The translations under genes and the position numbers were made by a program. From assembly GCA_945285915.1 (NCBI GenBank), contig CALYQL010000013.1:1-64000 (forward strand): DNA of 64,000 bases, read 5' to 3'. Under the pieces are notes generated by a model. The model worked only from the letters and a program-made list of their open reading frames with translations. It was not told the DNA's origin and made no database searches. How positions within the stretch are numbered: position 1 is the first letter of the stretch; the number at the start of each line of letters is the position of its first letter. This DNA is from an uncultured Bartonella sp. Lineage in GTDB: Bacteria; Pseudomonadota; Alphaproteobacteria; Rhizobiales; Rhizobiaceae. Shown here piece after piece: positions 27,276-37,219 of this stretch.

Positions 27276-29096
27276 ATGGCCAAAGATGGCGGTGATAAAA
27301 ACGGCACTATGGCAGAAAACCCAGTTGAAGCAACACCGGGTTTATTGCAGGAAGGTGTCGTCAAAAACACTGGCTTTTACCATCAGGCCAAGCTGCTTTA
27401 TATTGCTTTTTGGCGGTCCCACACGCGCAATACGTTGATCGCTACCTTTATTGGTATTCTTGTTCTTATTATCCTGATTGGGCGTGGACAGCTACAAATC
27501 AATGAATGGACCAAAGATTTTTGGAACGCGATTAGCCGTAAGGATTTACACGAATTCATTTTCCAGCTTGGCGTATTTTTTGTCATAGCGTTGGTATTGC
27601 TGATCTTCAATATTATCCAAACTTTCCTCAATCAATATCTCAAGATGAAGTTGCGCGAGGGGTTGACGGACGATCTTATTAGCCAATGGATGAAGCCTAA
27701 ACGTGCTTTCAGGCTGACAATGGCGGGTGAAGTTGGCGTCAATCCAGATCAGAAATTGCATGAAGATGCGCGCCATTTGGCAGAATCGACAGCAGATCTT
27801 GGAATAAATCTGCTGCAAGCGAGTGTTACGCTCATTATTTTTATCCCAACTTTATGGTCCACCACAGCAGGTTTTGTTTTCAGTTTTTCAGGCTACAGTT
27901 TCCCATTACCCGGTTATATGATCTGGGCCGTATTGCTTTATGTCAGTGGGGCATCTTTTCTGACATGGTTTGTTGCCAGAAATCTGGTTACAATAAATGC
28001 CAACCGCTATGCCCGAGAGGCCGATTTGCGTGCCGCATTGATGCATACCAATCGTTCTATTGATGCGATAACCCTAATGGGGGCGGAACGTGATGAAAAA
28101 CATTATCTTGATGGTCGCGTCCAAAATGTTCTTGATGCGATATGGCACATTGTTGTTGCAACCACAAAATTGACAGGTATCACCGCAGGTTATGGTTGGG
28201 TCTCAAATGTTGCGCCCTATATCATTGCCTCACCAATCTATTTCGGCGGTGGCATTGACCTTGGTGGTTTGCAGGCAGCTGTGCAGGCATTCAATCAGGC
28301 ACACCAATCATTAAGGTGGTTTGTTGACAATTACGGCGCTCTTGCTGACTGGCGTGCTACGATGCTGCGTGTTGCAACTTTTCGGCAGGCTGTCGTACAA
28401 ATGGATGGTGTCGATCATTTGCGAATGGGGCATATTATTGTTAAAAACAATGATGCAGATGCCATGTCTTTCGATGATTTATGCATTCAAACAGCAACTG
28501 GTCATCTTACGATGAAACCAGCGAATGTTTTTATCAAGAAAGGGCAAAATACCCTTATTTATGCGCCGCAAGATGTCGATAAAACAATCCTTTATAATGC
28601 CTTGGCTGGTATGTGGCCTTGGGGCGAAGGTACGGTTGGATTGCCCAATGCGTCTTTGCCAAATTATATGCCGGATGCTCCTTATATTCCGCCAGGCACA
28701 TTGCGCAAAGTGCTGCTTTATCCCGCAAAAGACGTAAAACCAACAGATGAAGAAATTAAACAGGCATTAGAAATAACCGGTCTTAGCGAATATTTTCCTG
28801 CTCTTGACGAAGAGGAGGTGGATTGGGAACGTCGTCTTAATGATGTGGAACGCCGTTCTCTGGCTTTTGCGCGGGTTTTACTTGTCAAACCAGAATGGAT
28901 TGTCGCCAATCAAATAATGGACGGCATTGATGAAGAAATACGCAAACGAATTGCTTCCGTGGTATTCGAGCATTTGAAGGAAACGACTTTTGTTTATATC
29001 AGCCGGCGCAATGACGAGAGTTACCTTTTTGATATGACTGTCGAGGTTCAGTCTACCGCCAATAAAGAGGAAACAGAAACGGTAACTGGCAATTAG
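27276..29096 (+). CDS. SbmA/BacA-like membrane transporter with degenerate ABC ATPase domain
   Basis: 606 aa from ATG 27276 (GTG 27267 is an alternative; AGGGG precedes the ATG). The N-terminal ~390 residues form an SbmA_BacA-type membrane domain with several helices and the conserved INEWTKDFWNAI, FFVIALVLLIFNIIQTFLNQYLKMKLRE and EADLRAALMHTNRSIDAI stretches. The C-terminal ~200 residues have the length and layout of the YddA/Rv1819c ABC ATPase, but the motifs are lost: Walker A is replaced by APQDVDKTIL (430-439), the Q-loop Gln by Asp in MPDAPYIPPG, the signature by LNDVERRS (521-528), Walker B by IVANQIMDGID (542-552), and the H-loop His by SRR (576-578). ATP hydrolysis is therefore unlikely; transport could be proton-driven as in BacA. 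Homologues move peptides, bleomycin or cobalamin. Convergent with ftrD. Confidence 0.88.
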   Translation: MAKDGGDKNGTMAENPVEATPGLLQEGVVKNTGFYHQAKLLYIAFWRSHTRNTLIATFIGILVLIILIGRGQLQINEWTKDFWNAISRKDLHEFIFQLGVFFVIALVLLIFNIIQTFLNQYLKMKLREGLTDDLISQWMKPKRAFRLTMAGEVGVNPDQKLHEDARHLAESTADLGINLLQASVTLIIFIPTLWSTTAGFVFSFSGYSFPLPGYMIWAVLLYVSGASFLTWFVARNLVTINANRYAREADLRAALMHTNRSIDAITLMGAERDEKHYLDGRVQNVLDAIWHIVVATTKLTGITAGYGWVSNVAPYIIASPIYFGGGIDLGGLQAAVQAFNQAHQSLRWFVDNYGALADWRATMLRVATFRQAVVQMDGVDHLRMGHIIVKNNDADAMSFDDLCIQTATGHLTMKPANVFIKKGQNTLIYAPQDVDKTILYNALAGMWPWGEGTVGLPNASLPNYMPDAPYIPPGTLRKVLLYPAKDVKPTDEEIKQALEITGLSEYFPALDEEEVDWERRLNDVERRSLAFARVLLVKPEWIVANQIMDGIDEEIRKRIASVVFEHLKETTFVYISRRNDESYLFDMTVEVQSTANKEETETVTGN

Positions 29097-29151
29097 ACAA
29101 TGCTAGGCCAATAAACCGATAGGTAAAAGTGGTTGGTGTTATTACGCATCT

Positions 29152-29231
29152 GTTTAACGAACTGCTTGTTTGTTTAACACAGTGCTTGGTTGTTTGACGC
29201 ACCACTTGCTTGTTAAATGCATAATTTAGTT
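29152..29231. repeat. Four degenerate 20-bp tandem repeats
   Basis: Units begin at 29152, 29172, 29192 and 29212 with a consensus close to GTTTAACGCACTGCTTGTTT. They fill the spacer between two convergent genes. No coding potential is apparent. Confidence 0.75.
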
Positions 29232-29367
29232 GCACAATAAATTGGCTTTAATGCATCATCTTTTAAAAATAGCGGCGATATATCGAGTAACTGAGTGATA
29301 AATTCAAATAGCACCGAATATGCCGCTCTATCTTTATGAGATATTATCGCGCTTTTTAGATTTTTAT

Positions 29368-30744
29368 CTACCAGCCCCAGAACATCAACCACCACGCATA
29401 TACGATTGGAGTGGTAGCGAAAGCGAATAAAACAAACGCTATCAATTTCTGTAAAAGGCTTGAAGACGTATTTTTCAGGATACGGGCAGCAAGATAGAGA
29501 CTCCAGATCGCAGTTCCGCCCAGAATTATGGCGCGGGCGTAAGAAAGCCACCAGAATGTAATTCCATCATACATCAACAATTTGACTGTTGTTGCAGTGA
29601 GACCCAAAAATAAACCTGCAGCCGCGAGCGGCAGGAATGCTTGTGCCAAATGAGAAAACAATGATGGTTTTTTGATAATAGATGCAATGATCCACAGCAC
29701 GGCTGACAAAAACATACCGTAAATCAAACCACTGCCCAAAATATAACTGGTAACACAAAAGCCATCGAGCCAATTGAAACTATCATTATTGGCGGGGTGA
29801 TTGGTCAAAATCCACCATGGTGCTGTGGGATCAAGAGGCCAGAAAATATTATGGGCAACCAACCAATCGGCCAATTTTTGTTTGAAGACAACAAACCAAG
29901 GGCTTACCGTCCAAGTAAATGCACCAATGGCAACACCAATCATACCAAATAGTAATAACCGTGTTTCCCATGGGTTATTGCTTTTATCGTCACCATAAAC
30001 AACCACTTCTTCATTGACGGAACGTGGCATTAATGCCACGGCATCACGAAAACCGGCACAGCGCGCGCACATATGACAAGCAGAAACACCGTGAAGCTGG
30101 TGTATGTTAATCATAGGCGGACAATTGGGATTTTCTGGATGGCTACCATGAAATTCAGACCATTTTGCCTGATCGGTTTTAAATGAAATGGGTGCCAAAC
30201 GCGATAAAAGATTGAAGACGCCATTTACCGGACAAAGATACCGACACCAAACGCGCGTACCTCTTCCGAAAAAATATCCGACGAGCATGGCTGCAGCCGT
30301 TGAGCCGCCGAGTATAAGAAGTGCAGCTTCTGCATAGTCGTAAACGCTGATAAGTTGCCCGTATAACGTCGTTAAGACAAAAGCCACGGCAGGCCAGCCA
30401 CGCCATTTTAACCAACGCGGTATGGTTTTATTTCTGCCTATTGTGCGGCTGGTATATTCGGAAAGGGCGCCTTCCGGACAAAATACGCCGCACCAGAAAC
30501 GTCCCATAACCAGCATAGATAGAATAACAAATGGCCACCAAATCCCCCAGAAAACAAATTGGGCAAATAATACAATATTGTCCAGAATATGGGCTTGCCT
30601 TGGAGGCAATGGCATGAAAGCAGGCACAAGTAACAAAAACAGATATATGGCTACAACACACCACTGGATGGATTGAATCACCTTTTTGTGGCGATGCATG
30701 ACAGCGCCAAGATTATAAACAAAAGAGGTGATTATCTGCGACAT
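29368..30744 (-). CDS. ftrD: Polyferredoxin-like membrane protein of ferrous iron transport system, FtrD
   Basis: 458 aa, multiple membrane helices. NapH/CcoG-like Cys motifs are visible: FWCGVFCPEGALSEY, VWCRYLCPVNGVFN and ACHMCARCAGFRDA. In Brucella abortus FtrABCD is a ferrous iron importer needed for virulence, in which FtrD is thought to accept or pass electrons during the oxidation-coupled uptake by FtrB/FtrC. It is the last gene of ftrA-B-C-D here, 24 bases after ftrC. The first Met (MSQIITSFVYN) is preceded by no better start. Fe-S content is inferred from the Cys motifs. Confidence 0.88.
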   Translation of the reverse strand: MSQIITSFVYNLGAVMHRHKKVIQSIQWCVVAIYLFLLLVPAFMPLPPRQAHILDNIVLFAQFVFWGIWWPFVILSMLVMGRFWCGVFCPEGALSEYTSRTIGRNKTIPRWLKWRGWPAVAFVLTTLYGQLISVYDYAEAALLILGGSTAAAMLVGYFFGRGTRVWCRYLCPVNGVFNLLSRLAPISFKTDQAKWSEFHGSHPENPNCPPMINIHQLHGVSACHMCARCAGFRDAVALMPRSVNEEVVVYGDDKSNNPWETRLLLFGMIGVAIGAFTWTVSPWFVVFKQKLADWLVAHNIFWPLDPTAPWWILTNHPANNDSFNWLDGFCVTSYILGSGLIYGMFLSAVLWIIASIIKKPSLFSHLAQAFLPLAAAGLFLGLTATTVKLLMYDGITFWWLSYARAIILGGTAIWSLYLAARILKNTSSSLLQKLIAFVLFAFATTPIVYAWWLMFWGW

Positions 30745-30768
30745 GATGTCTGGTTTCTTCGTTGGTGG

Positions 30769-31608
30769 TTACGAGTGGGCGACAACGTTCTTTCTTGACT
30801 TTCGTGAACAAAGAACGATGGCAACAACCCAGTAAATTACCAATACAGCAACTTGCATGAATGACGGTTCCGCGTGATACCCCGTCAACCCTGTCAGCGT
30901 GCTATTATCAGGAATAAGCGAGCTGGTGCTCCATAATGGATCGTCCATAAAACTATATAACCATTCTGGCAAATCATAGGCAGAAATTTGAGCGGCAGCT
31001 TTATCAAAAGCTGTAACCAGAAGGCCACCACCTATCAGCAACAAGACAAATTCGCTTCCCAAGAAAAACCATTTCCAAGGAATGATTTTTGAAAATTTCT
31101 GGAGTGCCCAAAATGTTGCAAGTGCCAGTATAAAACCAAGAACACCGCCGAGAATGAACATACCAAGTGAAGAACCATTCTGTTGCGCGCCAACACCGGC
31201 TAGAAAAACAACAGTTTCAGACCCTTCACGCGCCACAGCTATCATAGCCAGAAGTAGAATGCCAAACCCACCGGAAGATTGCAGACTTTGTGCGGCTTCT
31301 TGTTCCAACACATGTTTCATGCCGCTACCATGCCTGTGCATCCAGACAATCATCTGCATGATAAGCAAAGCTGCCACAGCCATCATCGCAGTAAAGAACC
31401 ATTCACCACCGGGCCCGGCAAACCAATTACCGGCAACCCAAAAAGCAATAGCCAAAAGCCCTGCGAGCAATAGACCTAAACCGGTACCAATCCAAAGACG
31501 GTTTCTAAGCGTCAAAAGGTTTTCGCGACGTAGCCATGTATAAAGAATACCAATGACAAGAAGTGCTTCTACACTTTCACGCCATACAATAAAAAGAGGT
31601 GCACCCAT
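30769..31608 (-). CDS. ftrC: FTR1-family iron permease FtrC
   Basis: 279 aa, seven predicted membrane helices. The two REXXE iron-translocation motifs of FTR1 permeases are present: RESVE near residue 10 and REGSE near residue 135. It transports iron handed over after oxidation by the cupredoxin FtrB. It lies between ftrB (11 bases upstream) and ftrD, so a single operon is evident. E. coli EfeU and yeast Ftr1 are distant relatives. Confidence 0.94.
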   Translation of the reverse strand: MGAPLFIVWRESVEALLVIGILYTWLRRENLLTLRNRLWIGTGLGLLLAGLLAIAFWVAGNWFAGPGGEWFFTAMMAVAALLIMQMIVWMHRHGSGMKHVLEQEAAQSLQSSGGFGILLLAMIAVAREGSETVVFLAGVGAQQNGSSLGMFILGGVLGFILALATFWALQKFSKIIPWKWFFLGSEFVLLLIGGGLLVTAFDKAAAQISAYDLPEWLYSFMDDPLWSTSSLIPDNSTLTGLTGYHAEPSFMQVAVLVIYWVVAIVLCSRKSRKNVVAHS

Positions 31609-31619
31609 TTTGCGCGATC

Positions 31620-31943
31620 CTATTTAACCACAATATCGAAACCAGCCATATCCATATGAAATTCGTCGATAAAATGATAACTTCCTGCCTTTAAAGGATG
31701 AATAACAACAAAGGATTCAACCCCAGGACCAAGCACTTTTTCAACGCGCATGGATAGGTTCTCAAATTCCGCAGGGCCGCTACCAATATTTTTGACGGAA
31801 ATTTTAAAGCGTTGTCCTTCCGGAACCTCTATTGATTGCGGATCAAACACACCGTCCTTAATCGTAATATTGTAGAGTGATAATGAATCGGCATTTGCGA
31901 TTGCAGGAAAGATAAATAACAATAAAGCCAATATTATACGCAT
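31620..31943 (-). CDS. ftrB: Periplasmic cupredoxin FtrB
   Basis: 107 aa with a signal peptide (MRIILALLLFIFPAIANA). Cupredoxin_1 domain: FDPQSIEVPEGQRFKISVKN, then ENLSMRVEKVLGPG and HPLKAGSYHFIDEFHMDMAGF. The E-x-x-x-M and H-x-D/M pattern resembles the copper sites proposed for FtrB/EfeO-type cupredoxins. It is proposed to oxidise Fe2+ before transport by FtrC. Gene order places it between ftrA and ftrC as in Brucella. Confidence 0.88.
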   Translation of the reverse strand: MRIILALLLFIFPAIANADSLSLYNITIKDGVFDPQSIEVPEGQRFKISVKNIGSGPAEFENLSMRVEKVLGPGVESFVVIHPLKAGSYHFIDEFHMDMAGFDIVVK

Positions 31944-32141
31944 AGTCTTAGCCTTTTAAAAATCAGACCGGCTGGAGAGGTCATTCCGGCCGGTCTGCTA
32001 TATAGGTTTACTTGTAACGGCATACCATCAAAAGTAAACCCTAACCCAATATTCTCGCTTTTATAACGAGCAATAAAACATAATTTGATGTTTTATTGTT
32101 TAGGAATGTATCAATTTGATATTCCCATTCGTGGAGAATTA

Positions 32142-32678
32142 TTAGTAACCGCCTTTTTTACCTGTACCAGCATAAGTGAAGTCATATTCAACGACACACT
32201 TATCAAACCAAGGTGCAACACCTGTTTCTTTATCAACGTGGCGACCAAACATCGATTCTTTTGATGGAGGTAATACAGTAAATTTCAAGTGATATTTACC
32301 AGCGCCTTGCATCTTGATGTTTTCACCATAGTGAGGACCATCATTGGCAACCATTGGGTGGAAATGACCGCTCATTGGTTCTTTTGAACCTTCCTTGGTC
32401 AATTCGTAAGAAACTTGAAGATAAGGAGCCCATGAACCTTCAGGCAAACCGTTTTTGTTGTCTTCTGTCGCATGGATATCAGCTTCCAAATGGACATCCG
32501 ATTTGGCGGCAGCAAGCATAATGCCTTCTGGTTCCATCTCGATAGGTTGGAGGTAAACAGCTGCAATTTCCAAACCACCACATTTTTGTGGTTCACCAAT
32601 TGGATATTCCACTGCAAGGGCAGGGGTTGCCAACAAGGCACAAGAAGCTGCAGCCATAATAAATTTATTTAAGTGCAT
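32142..32678 (-). CDS. ftrA: Periplasmic iron-binding protein FtrA (P19/Tp34 family)
   Basis: 178 aa from ATG 32678, which has TTGAGGTAAC upstream; an in-frame extension to 32768 lacks both site and family similarity. Signal peptide MHLNKFIMAAASCALLATPALA. The Tp34/P19 fold is evident: EYPIGEPQKCGGLEIAAVYLQPIEMEP, then LEADIHATEDNKNG and GHFHPMVANDGPHYG, which supply the Met/His/Asp/Glu copper and iron ligands of Campylobacter P19. It binds ferrous iron in the periplasm and is the first gene of ftrABCD. About 200 bases separate it from ftrB, so a secondary hairpin or promoter may lie between. Confidence 0.92.
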   Translation of the reverse strand: MHLNKFIMAAASCALLATPALAVEYPIGEPQKCGGLEIAAVYLQPIEMEPEGIMLAAAKSDVHLEADIHATEDNKNGLPEGSWAPYLQVSYELTKEGSKEPMSGHFHPMVANDGPHYGENIKMQGAGKYHLKFTVLPPSKESMFGRHVDKETGVAPWFDKCVVEYDFTYAGTGKKGGY

Positions 32679-33454
32679 AATAGTTACCTCAATATCAAAA
32701 AACATGACTAGCAATATCATGTTTCGTCGATGCAAGGAAGTTAAATTTTTTAAAAAGGATAGTTGCACGCGATTGTGAGGGGAGGGGCGGATAGTGTTTG
32801 TTGAAGAGTTCTGAATGATATCTGTAAGGTAAGTTATTATTTAACTAAAAAGCGTGTTTTTCTTTAAAAAATCATGAAAATTCAGCCAATTTTTTGATTG
32901 CGGTTGTATTCGCATGGAAGTTTAATTGGCATGAAAGTTTGATTAGCGGTGCAGCCTTCTTCGCTTGTTAAATATCTCTGTTTTTTTAATTACCTTGGTT
33001 ATTCGGATAATTTCCATCGTAGATGTAAAAGCATATCGGCGTGCATTAAAATGATTATTAAACACGATGTTTGAAACATATTTCTCCTATTAAGCGGATA
33101 GTATCTGCCACTTTTAGCATTGCAGTATTGGCTGCACGTAAAAAAGGACATTTCCAGCGCTGAGCTAACCTTTTACAAAAGCCAATATAGCCAGCAATTA
33201 TTGTTGTGGCGCAAAGGGTAATGAGCATAAAGGGCTTATGAGAATAGATAATAGACAGTCTCTATCCTTCGAGAAATGCAGCTATTTTAGCAAACCGTAA
33301 TTACGTATTATGACAATAGATACTCGCTTCCAGCATTGTTCGCTATTTGAGATTGCGGCAGTGACTGTTTGACGGCAATCTTTGTTAAAAATATCAGTTT
33401 AAGCACAGCGGATTTTCGTATTTTTCAATGCAAGGTATAAATTTTTCAAGATGT
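32679..33454. other. Long intergenic region upstream of ftrA
   Basis: About 780 bases without a supported gene. It must include the ftrABCD promoter, which in Brucella is iron-regulated. I could not assign an Irr or RirA operator by eye. It contains a short 17-bp tandem duplication at 32912-32945. A possible decayed gene cannot be excluded but no product was recognisable. Confidence 0.45.
32912..32945. repeat. 17-bp tandem duplication
   Basis: GCATGGAAGTTTAATTG is followed directly by GCATGAAAGTTTGATTA (14 of 17 identical). Noncoding, upstream of ftrA. Confidence 0.65.
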
Positions 33455-33488
33455 AAAAAAGCTACGGCGTAAATCTATGTCGTAGCTT
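33455..33488 (-). terminator. Terminator of carB
   Basis: Stem AAGCTACG / CGTAGCTT with a 14-base loop. Six Ts follow on the minus strand. It lies about 25 bases past the carB stop. Confidence 0.75.
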
Positions 33489-33511
33489 TCAATAGTATAT
33501 AACTGCAAATA

Positions 33512-36500
33512 TTAAACAGTGTATTCTTGTAATGGGCGCACCTGAATGGTGCCGGCTCTTAACGCTTCAATTGCTTCTGCAACAGATTCAGCGCCAGACA
33601 TTGTGGTATAATAAGGCACTTTTTGCATCAATGCAGCTCGACGCAGTGATTTTGAATCCGAGATTGCACTTGCAGTATCTGTTGTATTGAAGACAATTTG
33701 AACCTGACGGTTACGAATAGCATCTTCAATATGAGGACGCCCTTCCAGAACCTTATTAATCTTGTCGGCTTTTATACCATGTTCGGCAAGAAATTTCTGT
33801 GTTCCGGTTGTTGCAAGTATTTTAAAGCCGAGTTTGGCCAATCTCTTTACCGGTTCAAGCACGCGAACTTTGTCATCGTCTTTAACTGAAACAAACAGAG
33901 TTCCTTCGTGCGGAAGATCGTTTCCAGCTCCAAGCTGGGCTTTTGCAAAAGCCAAGGCAAAATCATAGTCCAACCCCATAACTTCACCGGTAGACCGCAT
34001 TTCTGGCCCCAACAAAGTATCAACACCTTGGAAGCGGGCGAATGGGAATACCGCTTCTTTGACAGCAATATGCGGTTTTGCCTGTGTTTTTGGCAAACCA
34101 CCATAACTATCAAGTGCAGCGGATAATTTATCACCAGACATAATTCGCGCGGCAACTTTAGCAATAGGTCGTCCAACCGTTTTTGCAACAAAAGGCACGG
34201 TGCGAGACGCGCGCGGATTGACTTCCAACACGTAAATAACGCCGTCTTTTACAGCGTATTGAACATTCATCAAACCACCGACATGTAATGCTTTTGCAAG
34301 TTCGATTGTTTGACGTTTTAGCTCCTCAACGATTTCAGGCGATAGGGTATGAACAGGAAGAGAGCAGGCTGAGTCACCAGAGTGGATACCAGCTTCTTCG
34401 ATATGTTCCATAATACCAGCGACAAATGTATCTTCACCATCACATAGACAATCGACATCAACCTCAATTGCATTGGTAAGATATGTATCAAACAGAAGTG
34501 GATTTTTACCAAGCAATGTATTGATTTGGCCAGTTTTGTCGTTTGGATAATGTGCCTTGATCTCTTCTGGAACCAGTTCAGGAACAGTATCCAAAAGATA
34601 GGATTGTAGACCGCGCTCATCATGAATGATTTGCATGGCTCGACCACCCAAAACATAAGAAGGACGCACAACAAGAGGGAACCCTAAATCCTTGGCGACA
34701 AGACGTGCCTGTTCAACCGAATAGGCAATGCCGTTTTTAGGCTGGGTCAAATCAAGTTTAATCAGTAATTTCTGGAAACGGTCGCGGTCTTCTGCAAGGT
34801 CAATAGCATCAGGTGACGTGCCAAGAATTGGAATACCGGATTTTTCCAGTGATGAAGCCAGTTTCAATGGTGTTTGCCCACCGAATTGGACAATAACACC
34901 AACAAGCTCGCCATTTTCTTTTTCTGCTTCCAATATTGATAAAACATCTTCTGCAGTTAGCGGCTCAAAATATAATCTGTCAGACGTATCATAGTCTGTT
35001 GAAACCGTTTCTGGATTACAGTTGACCATGATGGCTTCATATCCAGCATCATGCAGTGCGAAGGCAGCATGACAACAACAATAGTCAAATTCAATACCTT
35101 GACCGATACGGTTTGGACCGCCACCCAAAATGACAACTTTCTTACGGTCTGAAACATGGGCTTCAGAGCGCAGCTCACCTGCAAACGGTACCTCATAGGT
35201 GGAATACATATAGGCTGTTGGTGAGGCAAATTCTGCTGCACATGTATCAACGCGTTTGAACACTGGTTTTACGCCAAGATCATGACGGATTTGGGTAACA
35301 TCATCTGTTTCAAGCCCAGTCAAGCTGCCAAGGCGAGCGTCGGAAAATCCCATAGCTTTGAGCATGCGGAAATTTTCGGCATCCTTTGGTAAGCCATGTT
35401 CGCGGATCCGATGCTCCATATCAATAATTGATGCAATCTGCTCCAGAAACCATGGATCAATTTTGCTGATCTGATGGATTTCATTCAAAGGCATGCCCAT
35501 ACGCATAGCCTGTGCAACGTACCGCAAGCGATCGGGCGTTGGTGTGCCGATAGCAGCACGGATAGCATTTTTCTCGTCACCTTCTGCGTGCTCAGGAATT
35601 GTAATTTCATCAAGACCTGTCAGCCCCGTTTCCAAACCACGCAATGCCTTTTGCAAGGATTCTTGGAAAGTACGGCCAATAGCCATAACTTCACCGACAG
35701 ATTTCATTGCTGTTGTTAAGGTATGTGAAGCACCAGGAAATTTTTCAAAGGCAAAACGTGGAATCTTGGTTACAATATAATCGATTGATGGCTCGAAAGA
35801 AGCAGGTGTGGCACCACCGGTAATGTCGTTTTCTAATTCATCCAAAGTATAGCCGACAGCCAATTTGGCCGCGACCTTGGCAATAGGAAAACCAGTTGCT
35901 TTGGAGGCTAGAGCTGATGAACGCGAAACTCTCGGGTTCATCTCGATAACAATTAAGCGGCCATTTTCAGGATTAACTGCAAATTGCACATTGGAACCGC
36001 CTGTTTCAACGCCAATCTCACGTAACACGGCAATAGAAGCGTTACGCATAATCTGATATTCTTTATCCGTAAGTGTCAGTGCTGGTGCCACTGTAATCGA
36101 GTCACCAGTATGAACGCCCATTGGATCAAGATTTTCGATCGAACAAATAATAATGCAGTTGTCCTTCTTATCGCGGACAACTTCCATTTCAAATTCTTTC
36201 CAGCCTAGAACACTTTCTTCTATCAGCACTTCCGTGGTTGGCGAAGCCTCAAGGCCACGTTCGATAATTTCATAGAATTCAGACCGGTTATAGGCAATAC
36301 CACCACCTGTACCGCCTAAGGTAAAGGAGGGACGAATGATTGCAGGCAGGCCAACAAAATCCAAGGCTTGTCCAGCCTTGCCCGTCGCATGGGCGATATA
36401 ACGTTGCTTGCGGTCACCAGCACCAAGATGCCATTCTTCTTCCAGTTTTTCTAAGGCTTTATCCAGTGCCTCACCAGAAAGCTCTGCCTTGAGTTTTTCA

Positions 36501-36997
36501 CACATGGCGTCATGGCGTTTGCGATCTTCGTCTTTTATTTCCGTTGCATTGGCCAGCATCGACTTTGGTGTTTCAAGACCAATTTTAGCCATCGCTTCAC
36601 GGAATAATGCGCGGTCTTCGGCTTTATCGATTGCTGTAGCGTCCGCACCAATCATTTCAACATTGTATCGTTCAAGCACACCCATTCTTTTTAGCGAAAG
36701 GGCGGTATTAAGCGCTGTCTGCCCACCCATTGTCGGCAATAGGGCATCTGGCCGCTCACGTGCAATGATTTTGGCCACAACCTCAGGGGTTATCGGTTCA
36801 ATATAGGTTGCGTCGGCCAGATCTGGATCGGTCATAATTGTTGCCGGATTGGAATTGACCAGAATAATCCGGTATCCTTCTTCTTTCAGTGCCTTACAGG
36901 CCTGTGTACCGGAATAGTCAAATTCGCATGCCTGACCGATAACAATAGGACCCGCACCGATGATGAGGATGGATTTTATATCTGTGCGTTTTGGCAT
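33512..36997 (-). CDS. carB: Carbamoyl-phosphate synthase large subunit
   Basis: 1161 aa, the rhizobial length (E. coli 1073). Two ATP-grasp halves are clear: the first from [30 protein letters not shown], the second from [22 protein letters not shown]. There is a C-terminal MGS-like allosteric domain from about residue 1020 ([12 protein letters not shown]). CarAB makes carbamoyl phosphate from bicarbonate, ATP and glutamine ammonia for arginine and pyrimidine synthesis. carA lies about 3 kb away at 39950, separated by a peptidase and an MFS gene, so the two subunits are not in one operon. AGGAAAAAACC precedes the ATG. Confidence 0.97.
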   Translation of the reverse strand: MPKRTDIKSILIIGAGPIVIGQACEFDYSGTQACKALKEEGYRIILVNSNPATIMTDPDLADATYIEPITPEVVAKIIARERPDALLPTMGGQTALNTALSLKRMGVLERYNVEMIGADATAIDKAEDRALFREAMAKIGLETPKSMLANATEIKDEDRKRHDAMCEKLKAELSGEALDKALEKLEEEWHLGAGDRKQRYIAHATGKAGQALDFVGLPAIIRPSFTLGGTGGGIAYNRSEFYEIIERGLEASPTTEVLIEESVLGWKEFEMEVVRDKKDNCIIICSIENLDPMGVHTGDSITVAPALTLTDKEYQIMRNASIAVLREIGVETGGSNVQFAVNPENGRLIVIEMNPRVSRSSALASKATGFPIAKVAAKLAVGYTLDELENDITGGATPASFEPSIDYIVTKIPRFAFEKFPGASHTLTTAMKSVGEVMAIGRTFQESLQKALRGLETGLTGLDEITIPEHAEGDEKNAIRAAIGTPTPDRLRYVAQAMRMGMPLNEIHQISKIDPWFLEQIASIIDMEHRIREHGLPKDAENFRMLKAMGFSDARLGSLTGLETDDVTQIRHDLGVKPVFKRVDTCAAEFASPTAYMYSTYEVPFAGELRSEAHVSDRKKVVILGGGPNRIGQGIEFDYCCCHAAFALHDAGYEAIMVNCNPETVSTDYDTSDRLYFEPLTAEDVLSILEAEKENGELVGVIVQFGGQTPLKLASSLEKSGIPILGTSPDAIDLAEDRDRFQKLLIKLDLTQPKNGIAYSVEQARLVAKDLGFPLVVRPSYVLGGRAMQIIHDERGLQSYLLDTVPELVPEEIKAHYPNDKTGQINTLLGKNPLLFDTYLTNAIEVDVDCLCDGEDTFVAGIMEHIEEAGIHSGDSACSLPVHTLSPEIVEELKRQTIELAKALHVGGLMNVQYAVKDGVIYVLEVNPRASRTVPFVAKTVGRPIAKVAARIMSGDKLSAALDSYGGLPKTQAKPHIAVKEAVFPFARFQGVDTLLGPEMRSTGEVMGLDYDFALAFAKAQLGAGNDLPHEGTLFVSVKDDDKVRVLEPVKRLAKLGFKILATTGTQKFLAEHGIKADKINKVLEGRPHIEDAIRNRQVQIVFNTTDTASAISDSKSLRRAALMQKVPYYTTMSGAESVAEAIEALRAGTIQVRPLQEYTV

Positions 36998-37219
36998 GGT
37001 TTTTTCCTATAGCAAACACCCGCGCGGATAAAAACCGGCAGGTTGAACGTTTCAATTTTCAAGGCTAAGCTTGCCTTATAGGTAAAGTTGCAGAGAAAGT
37101 AACCCCTAAAAATAATCTTTTCTGTCATTTTTTATATTTAATCACAGCTCAATCTCTTCTCTTAAGGTTTTTGACCTTTATATGCTTAACAGCAGGTTTC
37201 AGTTAAGAGGGCAAAATCC

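Noticed and set aside
33061-33340. Possible gene remnant upstream of ftrA
   Set aside because: Some codon-like texture, but no continuous frame or similarity that I can name.
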